A stretch of DNA of 64,000 nt from Truepera radiovictrix DSM 17093. GTDB taxonomy: Bacteria > Deinococcota > Deinococci > Deinococcales > Trueperaceae. Both the position numbers and the translations under genes were made by a program. Where the stretch lies: the NCBI RefSeq assembly GCF_000092425.1, contig NC_014221.1:2609001-2673000 (forward strand). The letters run 5' to 3'. The notes under the pieces are model-generated. The model was given only the letters and a program-made list of their open reading frames with translations. It had not been told where the DNA came from and searched no databases. Numbering within the stretch: position 1 is the first letter of the stretch; each line of letters begins with the position of its first letter. Shown here in pieces: positions 1 through 10,659 of this stretch.

Positions 1-27
1 GGTTCGTGGCCTGTGGCTCGTGGCGCA
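1..27. repeat. heptanucleotide repeat remnant
   Basis: Three to four 7-base units of the form GTGGCCT / GTGGCTC run from the window edge towards the ppc stop codon. The same unit family recurs near 8253, 28680 and 49811. The array probably continues to the left of the window. Confidence 0.6.
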
Positions 28-59
28 CCGACCCGCAACGTGACGCGGTCGTGAACGGG

Positions 60-2834
<2,775 letters not shown>

Positions 2835-3002
2835 ACCCACCTCGGTTTCAGCGGGGCCGTGCCCGCAACCAGCGCGGTCGCCCCGGAGAGTAGCGCGGCA
2901 GATGTCGCGGGCGGCGCCGACAGCCCTTGGGAGCAGCTCTGGACTGGGCGGCGCCCTCCTTTAGCTTATAACGGGTGCGGCCCCAGCCTTCAAAACGCCC
3001 CC

Positions 3003-3779
3003 CTACGCGGCGCCGTCCGGCTCCGCCCACTGAATCCGCGCGACGCTCTTGGCGCGGCCGCCGGCGAGTTCGAGCGCCACCGCGCAGACCGTAGCGGGCC
3101 CCTCGGCCGGTTTGTAGCGTTTGGGGAGCCCCGTCACGAAGCGGTAGATGACCTCGTCGAAGCGCATCCCAATGGCCGAGTCCTGCACCCCGGTCATGCC
3201 CACGTCGGTGAGGTAGGCGGTGCCGCGCTTAATCAGCTCGTCGGCGGTCTGCACGTGGGTGTGGGTGCCGAGCGCCGCCGCCACCCGCCCCGCGAGAAAC
3301 TCCCCCAGGGCGCGCTTTTCGGAGGTCGCTTCGGCGTGCAGGTCGACGATCACCGTGCTCGCCTCGGGCAGCTCGGTCAAGAGCGCGTCCAGGGCCCGAA
3401 AGGGGCAGTCGAGTGCCGGCAGGAAGATGCGGCCCATGACCTGCACGACCGTGACCCGCTCGCCGGTGCGCGCCTCGAGGGTGGTGTAGCCGAGCCCCGG
3501 CGCCCCGGGGGGGTAGTTCAGGGGGCGGATGAGGCGGGGGGTCTCTTCGAGCAGCTCAAAGGCGTCTTTCGCGTCCCACGTGTGGTTGCCGAGCGTCACC
3601 ACGTCGACCCCGGCCTCTAAAAGCTCGTGGAGGTGCTTGCGGGTGATCCCGAAGCCGCCCGCGACGTTTTCACCGTTGGCGATGACGAAGTCGTAGTCCT
3701 CACCGAAGCGCTTGAGGAAAGCTTTGGCGGCCCGCAACCCCGGGGTGCTAAAGATGTCGCCGATGTAGAGGACGCGCAC
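3003..3779 (-). CDS. YmdB-family metallophosphoesterase
   Basis: It belongs to the TIGR00282 / YmdB calcineurin-like family, whose Bacillus and Deinococcus members hydrolyse 2',3'-cyclic nucleotides and affect biofilm behaviour. The 258-residue protein has the family landmarks in order: MRVLYIGDIFSTPGLRA at the N-terminus (metal-binding Asp), ANGENVAGGFGIT, TLGNHTWD, DLHAEATSEK, GTHTHVQTAD and a final TDVGMTG. No signal peptide is present, so it is cytoplasmic. The GTG start has TAGCCT ending five bases upstream, which fits leaderless transcription. The substrate is inferred from the family only. Confidence 0.9.
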   Translation of the reverse strand: MRVLYIGDIFSTPGLRAAKAFLKRFGEDYDFVIANGENVAGGFGITRKHLHELLEAGVDVVTLGNHTWDAKDAFELLEETPRLIRPLNYPPGAPGLGYTTLEARTGERVTVVQVMGRIFLPALDCPFRALDALLTELPEASTVIVDLHAEATSEKRALGEFLAGRVAAALGTHTHVQTADELIKRGTAYLTDVGMTGVQDSAIGMRFDEVIYRFVTGLPKRYKPAEGPATVCAVALELAGGRAKSVARIQWAEPDGAA

Positions 3780-3808
3780 GCCTCAGGCTACCACGCGGCC
3801 CGCGCGGC

Positions 3809-4168
3809 CTAGCCGCCCCGTTCGGCCGCGACCGCCTCGCGCCAGAAGGCGTCGTCCCAACCGAGGGTGAGGCGCGAGCCGCTGCGAACCAGCGGCTGCA
3901 CCATGAGCGCGGGCTCACCGAGCAGGTACTGCAAGAGCGCCGCGTCATCCAGGCGCCGGTACTCGAGCCCCGAACGCTCGTAGGCGCGGCTCTGGGTGTT
4001 GATGAGCGCCCGCACCCCGAAGCGCTCCACGAAGCGTTTAAGCTCCCCCGGGGCGGTCTTTCTGGCACTGAGGTCGATAAACTGCGGCGACAGCCCCCGC
4101 TCTTTAAAAAAGCGCAGCGCTTTTTTCGTGTCCTGCGACTTTTGCGTTCCAAAAATCTGCACGTTCAC
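3809..4168 (-). CDS. ArsC/Spx-family protein lacking the redox cysteine
   Basis: The 119-residue protein has the thioredoxin-like fold signature of the ArsC/Spx/YffB family. It starts MNVQIFGTQKSQDTKKA, where family members have a cysteine in a KxC(x)DT context; here the position is serine and the whole protein contains no cysteine. The later FVERFGVRALINTQS and LVRSGSRLTLGWDD segments match the family core. It therefore cannot work as a thiol-dependent arsenate reductase and may be a structural or RNA-polymerase-binding relative. GTG at 4168 has TAAAGT six bases upstream, a leaderless promoter arrangement. It is divergent from the diguanylate cyclase. Confidence 0.8.
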   Translation of the reverse strand: MNVQIFGTQKSQDTKKALRFFKERGLSPQFIDLSARKTAPGELKRFVERFGVRALINTQSRAYERSGLEYRRLDDAALLQYLLGEPALMVQPLVRSGSRLTLGWDDAFWREAVAAERGG

Positions 4169-4325
4169 CCGTTTACTTTACGCCGTTTGCCGCGCTATTC
4201 CGTTGCGCGGCTTTGCCCCTCCCGGGCGGCGCGCTCCGCTTAAAGCCCCGAAGCGTGGAGTTGCCGAAAGCGTCACATCGGCGCTACGCGGGAGGTGGTG
4301 TGAAGAATCTAGAGGAGCGCGGGGC

Positions 4326-4340
4326 GCGCGCGCTGCTAAA
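4326..4340 (+). promoter_or_regulatory. putative extended -10 promoter of cyclase gene
   Basis: TGCTAAAGT resembles an extended -10 (TGnTAnnnT) about 65 bases before the TTG start. No clear -35 is seen. AGGAGG at about 4393 is the ribosome binding site for the TTG start. Confidence 0.4.
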
Positions 4341-4405
4341 GTAACGCGGCATGGACGCGCAGCGCGGGCACTACGGGAGGGACAGACCCTGCAGGAGGAC
4401 GCACC

Positions 4406-6511
4406 TTGCCTAGACGCCTCTGGCTTAGCGTCGTCGTTCCCGTCGCCTTGGCGCTTTTGACCTCGTTCGCGGTCTACCGGATGCTCCTAACGCACACGCG
4501 CTCGCTGCAGCAAGTGTCGGACACGCGGGTGATCGAGAGCGACCTCAACGCCCTGATGCGCGTCGTCGTCGACGCCGAGACGGGCGAACGCGGTTTTATC
4601 ATCACCGGCAACGAGTCGTTTTTGACGCCCTACACCACGAGCACGCGCGACTTCGGCACGGTGCTCTCCCGCCTGCGGCGGCAGCTGCCGGAGCAGGGGG
4701 CGGTGCTCAGCGAGATCGACGCGCTCTTCGAGAGCTGGCGCCGCGAGGTTGCCGAGGTCGCTATCCGCGCGCGGCGCCGCACGCCGGTCGGCTTGGCGAG
4801 CAGCTTAGACGCGGCCAGCGACGCCTTTTCGGCGGCGCGCGCCGTCGAGCTGCGCGTGCGCCTTACGGGTGACCAGACGCTCCTGACGCGCCTCACGAGC
4901 TTTCTCGACGAGTCGGAGCGCGCGCTTACGCGCGCGCAAGAGCTCGACCACACGGGGCAGCGCCGGGCCGCGCTGCAGAGCGCCCAAGCGGCGCTCGAGC
5001 GTTACCGGAGCCAGCTCGGTCCGGATCTTGGCGCCAACGCGGCCGCCCGCGACGAGACGGCGCCCGCGCTGCGCGACGCGCTGATGGCGCTCGCGCGCGA
5101 GGCGACGGCGACCGAAGCGCAGATCGCCCAACTCATCCAGACGGGCGCGGGCAAAGAGCGCATCGACCGGATTCGTCTGCTCGTCGACCGCACGCTCGGG
5201 GAGGCCGAACGCCGGCTCGAGCGCGACCTGTTGCTGAGCGACCTGAGCAGCCGGCGCGCCCAGACGCTCGCCCTTGTCGGGCCGCTGTTTGCCGCCTTTA
5301 TCAGCTTCTACGCGACGCTCCAGGGGCAGCGCCGCCTCAAGGCGTCGGTACACCAACTCGCGGCCGTCGCCAAAGAGGTCGCGAGCGGCCAGCTCGGCAA
5401 ACGCCTGACGCTCGCACCGGGGGACGACCTGGGCGGCCTAGCGGCCGACTTTAACCGCATGGCCGAGAGCCTCGCCGAGCGCGAGCGGCAGACGACCCTC
5501 CTCGTCGAACTTAGCAGCGCGCTGCAGACGTGTCTTACGGCCGAGGAGGCCTACCGCGTGAGCGAGCGCTACGCCGCTAGCTTGTTCGCCGGGCTCTCGG
5601 GCACCCTCTACGTGCTTCGCGCCTCGCGCAACCTGATGGCGTGCGTCGCGCACTGGGGCGAGCCTCACGAGGGGGGCGCGCTCCCCCCCGAGGCGTGTTG
5701 GGCCTTCCGGCGCGGCCGCGCGCAGCAGACGGGGCGGGGCCGCGCCGAGATGCCCTGCGCGCATCTACCGACGCCCGCTCCCGCCGAAGCGCTCTGCTTA
5801 CCGCTTATTAGCCAAGACGAGACGCTCGGCGTCCTCTCGCTCTACACCCCCTCCGCGCACGACGCCCGCTTGGGGGATCACACCGTGCAGCGCGTCGCCA
5901 GCGCCGTCGCCGAGGCGCTCGCGCTCACGCTCTCTAACCTCAAGCTGCGCGAACGCCTCCGCCAACAGTCGGTGCGCGACCCGCTGACGGGCCTTTTCAA
6001 CCGGCGGCACCTCGAGGAGGCTTTAGAGCTCGAGCTGCACCGCGCCGAGCGCCGCCGGGAACCCTTGAGCGTGGTGATGTTCGACGTCGACCACTTCAAG
6101 CGCTTTAACGACACCTACGGCCACGACGCCGGCGACGCCGTGCTGCGCAGCGTGAGCGCCCTCGTCACGCGCCACATCCGCGCGGGCGACCTGCCCTGCC
6201 GCTTCGGCGGGGAGGAGTTTCTGCTCGTGCAACCGGGGCTCGGCGCCCCGCACGCCTGGGAGCGCGCCGAGAGCCTGCGCGCAGCCGTGCAAGCGCTGGC
6301 GCTCGAGCACGCGGGGCGCGCCCTCGGGCGCGTCAGCATCTCGGTCGGCGTCGCCACCTATCCGGACCACGCCGCGAGCGCCGAGGCGCTCGTGCGGGCC
6401 GCCGACGAGGCGCTCTACCGCGCCAAACGCGCCGGCCGCAACCGCACCGTGCTCGCTGCTCTCGAGGGGGGGGCGCCACCCGTCGCCGCCCTCCCCGAAG
6501 CGCGCACCTAA
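4406..6511 (+). CDS. CHASE3-HAMP-GAF diguanylate cyclase
   Basis: It is a membrane sensor predicted to make cyclic di-GMP from two GTP. The 701 residues hold a first membrane segment at about 10-28, an extracytoplasmic CHASE3 domain (motif DAETGERGFIITGNESF near 50-66), a second membrane segment near 285-305, a HAMP linker, a GAF-like domain at about 365-510, and a C-terminal GGDEF domain. The active-site motif is GGEEF at about 601-605, and the inhibitory I-site RAGD lies five residues before it, so product inhibition is expected. The TTG start is chosen because AGGAGG lies seven bases upstream. Upstream is the divergent ArsC-like gene; the Lrp regulator follows after 53 bases. The signal it senses is unknown. 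Confidence 0.93.
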   Translation: MPRRLWLSVVVPVALALLTSFAVYRMLLTHTRSLQQVSDTRVIESDLNALMRVVVDAETGERGFIITGNESFLTPYTTSTRDFGTVLSRLRRQLPEQGAVLSEIDALFESWRREVAEVAIRARRRTPVGLASSLDAASDAFSAARAVELRVRLTGDQTLLTRLTSFLDESERALTRAQELDHTGQRRAALQSAQAALERYRSQLGPDLGANAAARDETAPALRDALMALAREATATEAQIAQLIQTGAGKERIDRIRLLVDRTLGEAERRLERDLLLSDLSSRRAQTLALVGPLFAAFISFYATLQGQRRLKASVHQLAAVAKEVASGQLGKRLTLAPGDDLGGLAADFNRMAESLAERERQTTLLVELSSALQTCLTAEEAYRVSERYAASLFAGLSGTLYVLRASRNLMACVAHWGEPHEGGALPPEACWAFRRGRAQQTGRGRAEMPCAHLPTPAPAEALCLPLISQDETLGVLSLYTPSAHDARLGDHTVQRVASAVAEALALTLSNLKLRERLRQQSVRDPLTGLFNRRHLEEALELELHRAERRREPLSVVMFDVDHFKRFNDTYGHDAGDAVLRSVSALVTRHIRAGDLPCRFGGEEFLLVQPGLGAPHAWERAESLRAAVQALALEHAGRALGRVSISVGVATYPDHAASAEALVRAADEALYRAKRAGRNRTVLAALEGGAPPVAALPEART

Positions 6512-6564
6512 CGCCGCCAGCCGGTGCGGCGGGGGCCGCCCGCCGAGGCCGTTACAATGGGGCG

Positions 6565-7035
6565 ATGTTCGATTCGGTCGACCAACAGATCCTGCGCATC
6601 CTGCGCGAACAGGGGCGCGCGAGCCACGCGCGGATCGCCAAAGCGGTCGGGTTGTCCGCGCCCGCCGTGGGCGAACGCATCCGCAAGCTCGAGCAGGCCG
6701 GGGTGATCACCGGCTACCGCGCGGTGCTCAGCCCCGAAGCGTTGGGGCTCGGCATCTGCGCCTTCGTCTCCATCGCGCCGCAGCCGCGCAACCCCGGCGC
6801 CAACCTCGTCGAGACCCTGAGCACGCTCCCCGAGATCGAGGAGCTGCACGCGGTCGCCGGTCCGTACGGTTACATCGCCAAGGTGCGCGTCACCACCCCC
6901 GAGGCGCTCGACGCCTTTTTAGACCGGCTCTGGGTCCTCGACGGGGTCGAACGCACGGAGACCACGATGGTCCTGCGCACGAGCGTCGAGCGCCCCATGT
7001 ACCTGCCTTTTAACGACGAGGCGCCGAGCGCGTGA
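6565..7035 (+). CDS. Lrp/AsnC-family transcriptional regulator
   Basis: The 156-residue protein has an N-terminal winged helix-turn-helix (VDQQILRILREQGRAS, then HARIAKAVGLS and RIRKLEQAGVITGY) and a C-terminal RAM/AsnC ligand domain with the EELHAVAGPYGYIAKVRV stretch. It should bind DNA as a dimer or octamer and respond to an amino acid, which cannot be told from sequence. TACAAT at 6553-6558 is six bases before the ATG, so the mRNA is probably leaderless. Its stop overlaps the GTG of the acetyltransferase by four bases, so the two are co-transcribed and coupled. Confidence 0.92.
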   Translation: MFDSVDQQILRILREQGRASHARIAKAVGLSAPAVGERIRKLEQAGVITGYRAVLSPEALGLGICAFVSIAPQPRNPGANLVETLSTLPEIEELHAVAGPYGYIAKVRVTTPEALDAFLDRLWVLDGVERTETTMVLRTSVERPMYLPFNDEAPSA

Positions 7036-8195
7036 GCGACGCCGTCCGCCCGCTGCGCGAAAGGGAGCTCGAACAGCTCCTCGCCATCCGGCAGATCGCC
7101 TTTCTCGACCGCGCGACGGTCGACGACCCTGAGACCCGCGCGCGGCACCTCGCGCGCCTCCCCTACACCTGGGGCCACTTCGTCGGCGAAGCGCTCGCGA
7201 GCGCCGCCGTGATGTACCCGTTCGAGGCGTTCGTGGCGGGCGCGCGCGTCCCGGTCGGCGGGCTCGCAGCCGTTCTCAGCGCTCCCGAACACCGCCGCCG
7301 CGGCGGGGTCCGGAAGCTCCTCGCGCGGCTTCTCGCGGAGCTGCAGCGCGCCGGCGTGGGGTGGTGCCTCGAGTACCCCTTCGACAGCCGCTTCTACGCC
7401 CGCTACGGCTTCGCGAGCGTGCCGAGTGGCGCCGCGCTCAAGGTCCCCAGCGAGCGGCTCTACCGCGGGGCCGCCCCCGCGGGGGCGCGCCGCGTCGGCG
7501 CCGAGGCCGCGCCCCAGCTAGCGGAGATCTACGCCGCGTGGGCCGCGTCTTACACCTTCGCGCTCGTCCGCGGGGGGCGCGCCGAGGCCGCGCGCGCCAG
7601 TTGGCCGCGCCTCCTCGAGGCGCCGCGCTTTAGCTACCTCCTCGAAGACGCCTACTGCGTGCTCGAGCTGACCGAAGCGGAGGGCGAGCAGACGCTCACC
7701 GTCCACGACTACGCCTACCGCAGCCCGGCGGGTTACGACGCGCTCTGGCGCTTTATCGGGTCGTTTCACGGTCAGGTGCGCTGGGTGCGCGTGCAGCTCG
7801 CCGACGACGACCCCCTGCTGCTCGAGCTGCAACCCTACGGCACGGGCGCCCTGCCACCCCTGCAGGCGCGCCTCGTGGACGTGCCGCGGGCGCTCGCGGC
7901 GTTTTCGAGCCCGCACTCCACGCGCTTTGTCCTCCGCGTCGAGGACGCATTTTGTCCGTGGAACGCCCGCACCTTTGGCGTTGAGCTCGGCCCCGAGGTG
8001 GCGCTCACCCCGACCGCCGCCCTGCCCGACCTCACCCTCGACGTCGCGACGCTGGCGCAGCTCGTCTCCGGCGCGCTGAGCGCTTCGGCGGCGGCGCGGA
8101 CGGGCGCCGTGCGGGGTGACCTGAGGGCGGCCCGCGCGCTCGCTGCGCTCGCGGGCGAGCACCGCCCCTTTATGCCCGTCGCCGACTTTTTCTAG
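7032..8195 (+). CDS. Eis-type GNAT acetyltransferase
   Basis: At 387 residues it matches the Eis/COG4552 layout: an N-terminal GNAT domain with VGGLAAVLSAPEHRRRGG (acetyl-CoA binding R-x-x-G-x-G/A-like loop), LEYPFDSRFYARYGFASV, a second degenerate GNAT domain, and a C-terminal sterol-carrier-like domain from about residue 290. Family members acetylate aminoglycosides, peptides or proteins in the cytoplasm; the substrate here is unknown. It starts with GTG overlapping the Lrp stop codon (GTGA), so its expression depends on the regulator gene's transcript. Confidence 0.88.
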   Translation: MSDAVRPLRERELEQLLAIRQIAFLDRATVDDPETRARHLARLPYTWGHFVGEALASAAVMYPFEAFVAGARVPVGGLAAVLSAPEHRRRGGVRKLLARLLAELQRAGVGWCLEYPFDSRFYARYGFASVPSGAALKVPSERLYRGAAPAGARRVGAEAAPQLAEIYAAWAASYTFALVRGGRAEAARASWPRLLEAPRFSYLLEDAYCVLELTEAEGEQTLTVHDYAYRSPAGYDALWRFIGSFHGQVRWVRVQLADDDPLLLELQPYGTGALPPLQARLVDVPRALAAFSSPHSTRFVLRVEDAFCPWNARTFGVELGPEVALTPTAALPDLTLDVATLAQLVSGALSASAAARTGAVRGDLRAARALAALAGEHRPFMPVADFF

Positions 8196-8252
8196 CACGG
8201 AGGTGCTGTTGCCTCGTCCGCAGCTTCCGCCACGACCGTTTTGGCGGGGTAG

Positions 8253-8315
8253 GTAGCCCGTGGTTCGTGGCCTGTAGTTTGTGGCCTGTAGTTTGTGGCC
8301 TGTGGCTCGTGGTCC
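8253..8315 (+). repeat. heptanucleotide tandem repeat, nine units
   Basis: Nine 7-base units follow each other without interruption: gtagccc, gtggttc, gtggcct, gtagttt, gtggcct, gtagttt, gtggcct, gtggctc, gtggtcc. The consensus is GTGGCCT with GTAGTTT as second form. It lies between the acetyltransferase and thermonuclease stop codons. The gap 8199-8472 holds no gene that I can support. Confidence 0.85.
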
Positions 8316-8472
8316 ACAGGCCAGGCGACGCGCTCGCTGGACGCTAGTCTGAAGCTAGACGGCATGGCGCACGACGGTCGAGGGCTAGTGGACAGCACCG
8401 GGCCAGCCACCTTTTCACACCAGCGCACCGACTGCACGCACCCTCTGGAAGGAAGCCGTAGAGCGCGCCGCC

Positions 8473-9264
8473 CTACTCGGCGAGCGCCACCCACCCCTGC
8501 GCCCACATCCCCCGACCCGCCGCGCGCGCCTCCCGCGCGGCGGCCACGTACTCGTCGGCGAACTCGACGTTCGGCGGGATCGTCAGGGGGTCGGCCCAAC
8601 CCGCGCGGACGAGCTCCAAGTTGACCTGGGTAAAGCGCTCGCCGCCAACCTCCCACGCACCTTCCGGGTCGCGCACGTAGAGGTAGGCCAACAGCCGCCC
8701 GTAGCGGTCGCGCTCGCGCGTCCCGGGTTGGACGTAGACCTCACCGCCGGCGAGCAGACGCTCGGTAAAGGCGCTCGCCTGCTCCCCGAGCGCCTGAATC
8801 TCGTCCGCGCTCAGCGGCGAGCTCTCGGCGTCGCGCGTCAGCTTGGCGCCGCGGTGCTTTTCGGGGGTGTCGACCCCGATAAGCCGCACGTTCTCCTCCT
8901 GACCGTCGAGGGAGATGCGCACCGTGTCGCCGTCGGAGACGCGGACGACCTCGGCGGGCCCCATGAGCCCCTCGACCTGCGGCCCCGCGCCGACAAGCTC
9001 ACTCAAGTAGGCTGCGAGGTCGCCCAAAACCGGCACCCGCTCGCCGAAAAGCGTCGCCGCACCGACTGCGACGAGCACCAAAAGGGCCAGCAGCGGGCTG
9101 ACGGTGCGGCGGCCCTGTGAGGTGCGGCGGCCTTGCGGGGTGCGTCGGCCGCGCTGGGGGCTACCGGGCACCGCCCACCCCCTCGAGCCCCGGCGACGGG
9201 TCTCGGGCGCTGCGCCGCTGGCGGGGAGGGTCGAACCAGCCGGGGCGCTGAGGCGCCCCGGCAC
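8473..9264 (-). CDS. membrane-anchored thermonuclease-like protein
   Basis: The C-terminal half is a staphylococcal nuclease (SNc) domain: RVSDGDTVRISLDG, RLIGVDTPEKH, AFTERLLAGGEVYVQPG, RDRYGRLLAYLYV and LVRAGWAD. The catalytic Arg-Asp-Glu pattern (R-x-IG-x-DTPE, then E and R) is present. A single hydrophobic segment (LLALLVLVAVGAATLF) precedes it, so the nuclease probably sits outside the membrane. The segment before that contains three copies of a GRRTxQ hexapeptide encoded by 18-base tandem repeats at about 9102-9155. The N-terminal start is uncertain: a leaderless-type promoter and ATG at 9289 open a different frame (see findings). The true start may be downstream, near the GTG at about 9099. 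Confidence 0.8.
   Translation of the reverse strand: MPGRLSAPAGSTLPASGAAPETRRRGSRGWAVPGSPQRGRRTPQGRRTSQGRRTVSPLLALLVLVAVGAATLFGERVPVLGDLAAYLSELVGAGPQVEGLMGPAEVVRVSDGDTVRISLDGQEENVRLIGVDTPEKHRGAKLTRDAESSPLSADEIQALGEQASAFTERLLAGGEVYVQPGTRERDRYGRLLAYLYVRDPEGAWEVGGERFTQVNLELVRAGWADPLTIPPNVEFADEYVAAAREARAAGRGMWAQGWVALAE
9102..9155. repeat. three 18-bp tandem repeats in coding sequence
   Basis: Three imperfect copies beginning GGTGCGGCGGCC (third copy GGTGCGTCGGCC) encode GRRTPQ, GRRTSQ and GRRT in the thermonuclease-like gene just before its membrane segment. Copy number is likely to vary between strains. Confidence 0.7.
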
Positions 9265-9286
9265 CGAAACGGGGGTGAAGCTGCAC

Positions 9287-9302
9287 CATGTCCGTCAGTA
9301 TA
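9287..9302 (-). promoter_or_regulatory. leaderless-type promoter with ATG at 9289
   Basis: On the minus strand TATACT (9302-9297) is followed seven bases later by ATG (9289). The frame it opens ends at 9161 after 42 codons and is not the frame of the nuclease domain. It is either a small upstream reading frame or the original start of the nuclease gene before a frameshift. Confidence 0.5.
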
Positions 9303-9322
9303 GACGGGTTGGCGCTGTAGAC

Positions 9323-9352
9323 GTAGCACCCACCTCGGTAGCACCCACCTCG
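9323..9352. repeat. perfect 15-bp tandem duplication
   Basis: GTAGCACCCACCTCG occurs twice in direct succession (9323-9337 and 9338-9352), between the thermonuclease promoter and the moeA -10 box. It overlaps the region where a moeA -35 or activator site would lie. Confidence 0.85.
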
Positions 9353-9387
9353 GGGTGCGCCGCGCTGCGAGTTGCTACCATGCAACG

Positions 9388-10620
9388 ATGAGCGCACCGC
9401 ACCCCAAGGGTTCGTTTCGCAGCCAGATCAGCGTGCGCGAGGCCATCGCCGTCTTGCAAACGCACGCCCCGACGCTGGGCGCCGAGACCGTGCCCCTCAC
9501 TGCGGCGGCCGACAGGGTCCTCGCGGAGGACCTCGCCAGCCGCGTCGACCACCCGAGCTGCGACAACTCGGCCTTAGACGGCTACGCCTGCCGCGCGGCG
9601 GACACGCTGGGCGCGAGCGCGGACGCGCCGGTGACGCTCAGGCTCGTCGGCGACGTACCCGCGGGCAGCGTCTTCGACGGTACCGTCGGCCCCGGCGAGG
9701 CGGTCGGCATCTACACGGGCGCGCCGCTGCCTAGAGGCGCCGACGCGATCATCGGCGTGGAGTTTACCCGAGCGCTCGGCGGCGAGGTCGCCCTGACCAA
9801 ACCCGCCAGCGGCGACGACGTCCGCCCCAGAGCGCAGGACCTCAGAGCGGGCGAGGTGTACTTAAAGCGCGGCCAAAAGCTCTCCCCGGCGGCGCTCGGG
9901 GTCGCCGCGGCGATGGGTTACGCCGAGCTGCCCGTGGTCCAAAAGCCCAAGGTCGGCATTCTCGCGACGGGCGATGAGGTCGTCGAACCGGGCCGGCCCA
10001 TCCGCGAGGGGCAGGTCTACAACGCCAACGGCTACGCGCTCGCCGCCCTCGTCGCGCGCGCGGGCGGCGAGGCGGTGCTGCTGCCGCACGTCCGCGACGA
10101 CCTCGGGGCGTTAGAGGCCGCGCTCGGCCGCCTCGAGCTCGACTTGCTGCTCACCTCCGGCGGCGTCTCGATGGGACGCTACGACCTCGTGCGCGACCTC
10201 CTCTTCGAGCGGGGCCGGGTGCACTTCTGGAAAGTCGCCATGAAACCGGGCGGCCCCGCCTTGTTCGGGCACTACGGCGAGCTGCCGGTCCTGGGGCTGC
10301 CGGGCAACCCGGTGTCGAGCCTCGTCGTCTTCGAGCTTTTGGGCCGCGCGTGGCTGCAGCGCGCCCTCGGCAGCCTCTCGCGGCTGCCCTACGACGCGCG
10401 CGTCACGGGGGTCGCCGAAACGCCCTTTAGGGGCTCTGGTTTCAAAGAGACCTTCGCCAGGGCGACGCTCACCTTTGAGAACGGGGGCTACCGCGCGCGC
10501 AGCACCGGCAACCAGAGTTCGGGGGTGCTGCGCTCGCTGCTCGTCGCCGACGCGCTCGCGGTGGTGCCGCCTCACACCGACATCCTTGCGGGGGAGCGGC
10601 TCGAGCTCATCATGCTCTAG
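9388..10620 (+). CDS. moeA: molybdopterin molybdenumtransferase MoeA
   Basis: MoeA inserts molybdate into adenylated molybdopterin in the last step of molybdenum cofactor synthesis. The 410-residue protein has the family features: N-terminal AIAVLQTHAP and VLAEDL, then DNSALDGYACR, GEAVGIYTGAPLPRGAD, the MPT-binding TGDEVVEPG and SGGVSMGRYD, KPGGPALFG, LPGNPVSS and a C-terminal MoeA_C domain. ATG at 9388 is preferred over the GTG at 9355 because TACCAT ends six bases before it, a leaderless promoter. A possible client enzyme, a molybdopterin oxidoreductase, lies at 26290-28308. Confidence 0.96.
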   Translation: MSAPHPKGSFRSQISVREAIAVLQTHAPTLGAETVPLTAAADRVLAEDLASRVDHPSCDNSALDGYACRAADTLGASADAPVTLRLVGDVPAGSVFDGTVGPGEAVGIYTGAPLPRGADAIIGVEFTRALGGEVALTKPASGDDVRPRAQDLRAGEVYLKRGQKLSPAALGVAAAMGYAELPVVQKPKVGILATGDEVVEPGRPIREGQVYNANGYALAALVARAGGEAVLLPHVRDDLGALEAALGRLELDLLLTSGGVSMGRYDLVRDLLFERGRVHFWKVAMKPGGPALFGHYGELPVLGLPGNPVSSLVVFELLGRAWLQRALGSLSRLPYDARVTGVAETPFRGSGFKETFARATLTFENGGYRARSTGNQSSGVLRSLLVADALAVVPPHTDILAGERLELIML

Positions 10621-10659
10621 CTCGCTAGCGGTTGACGGTGCGGCGCAGCCGTAGGCGGC

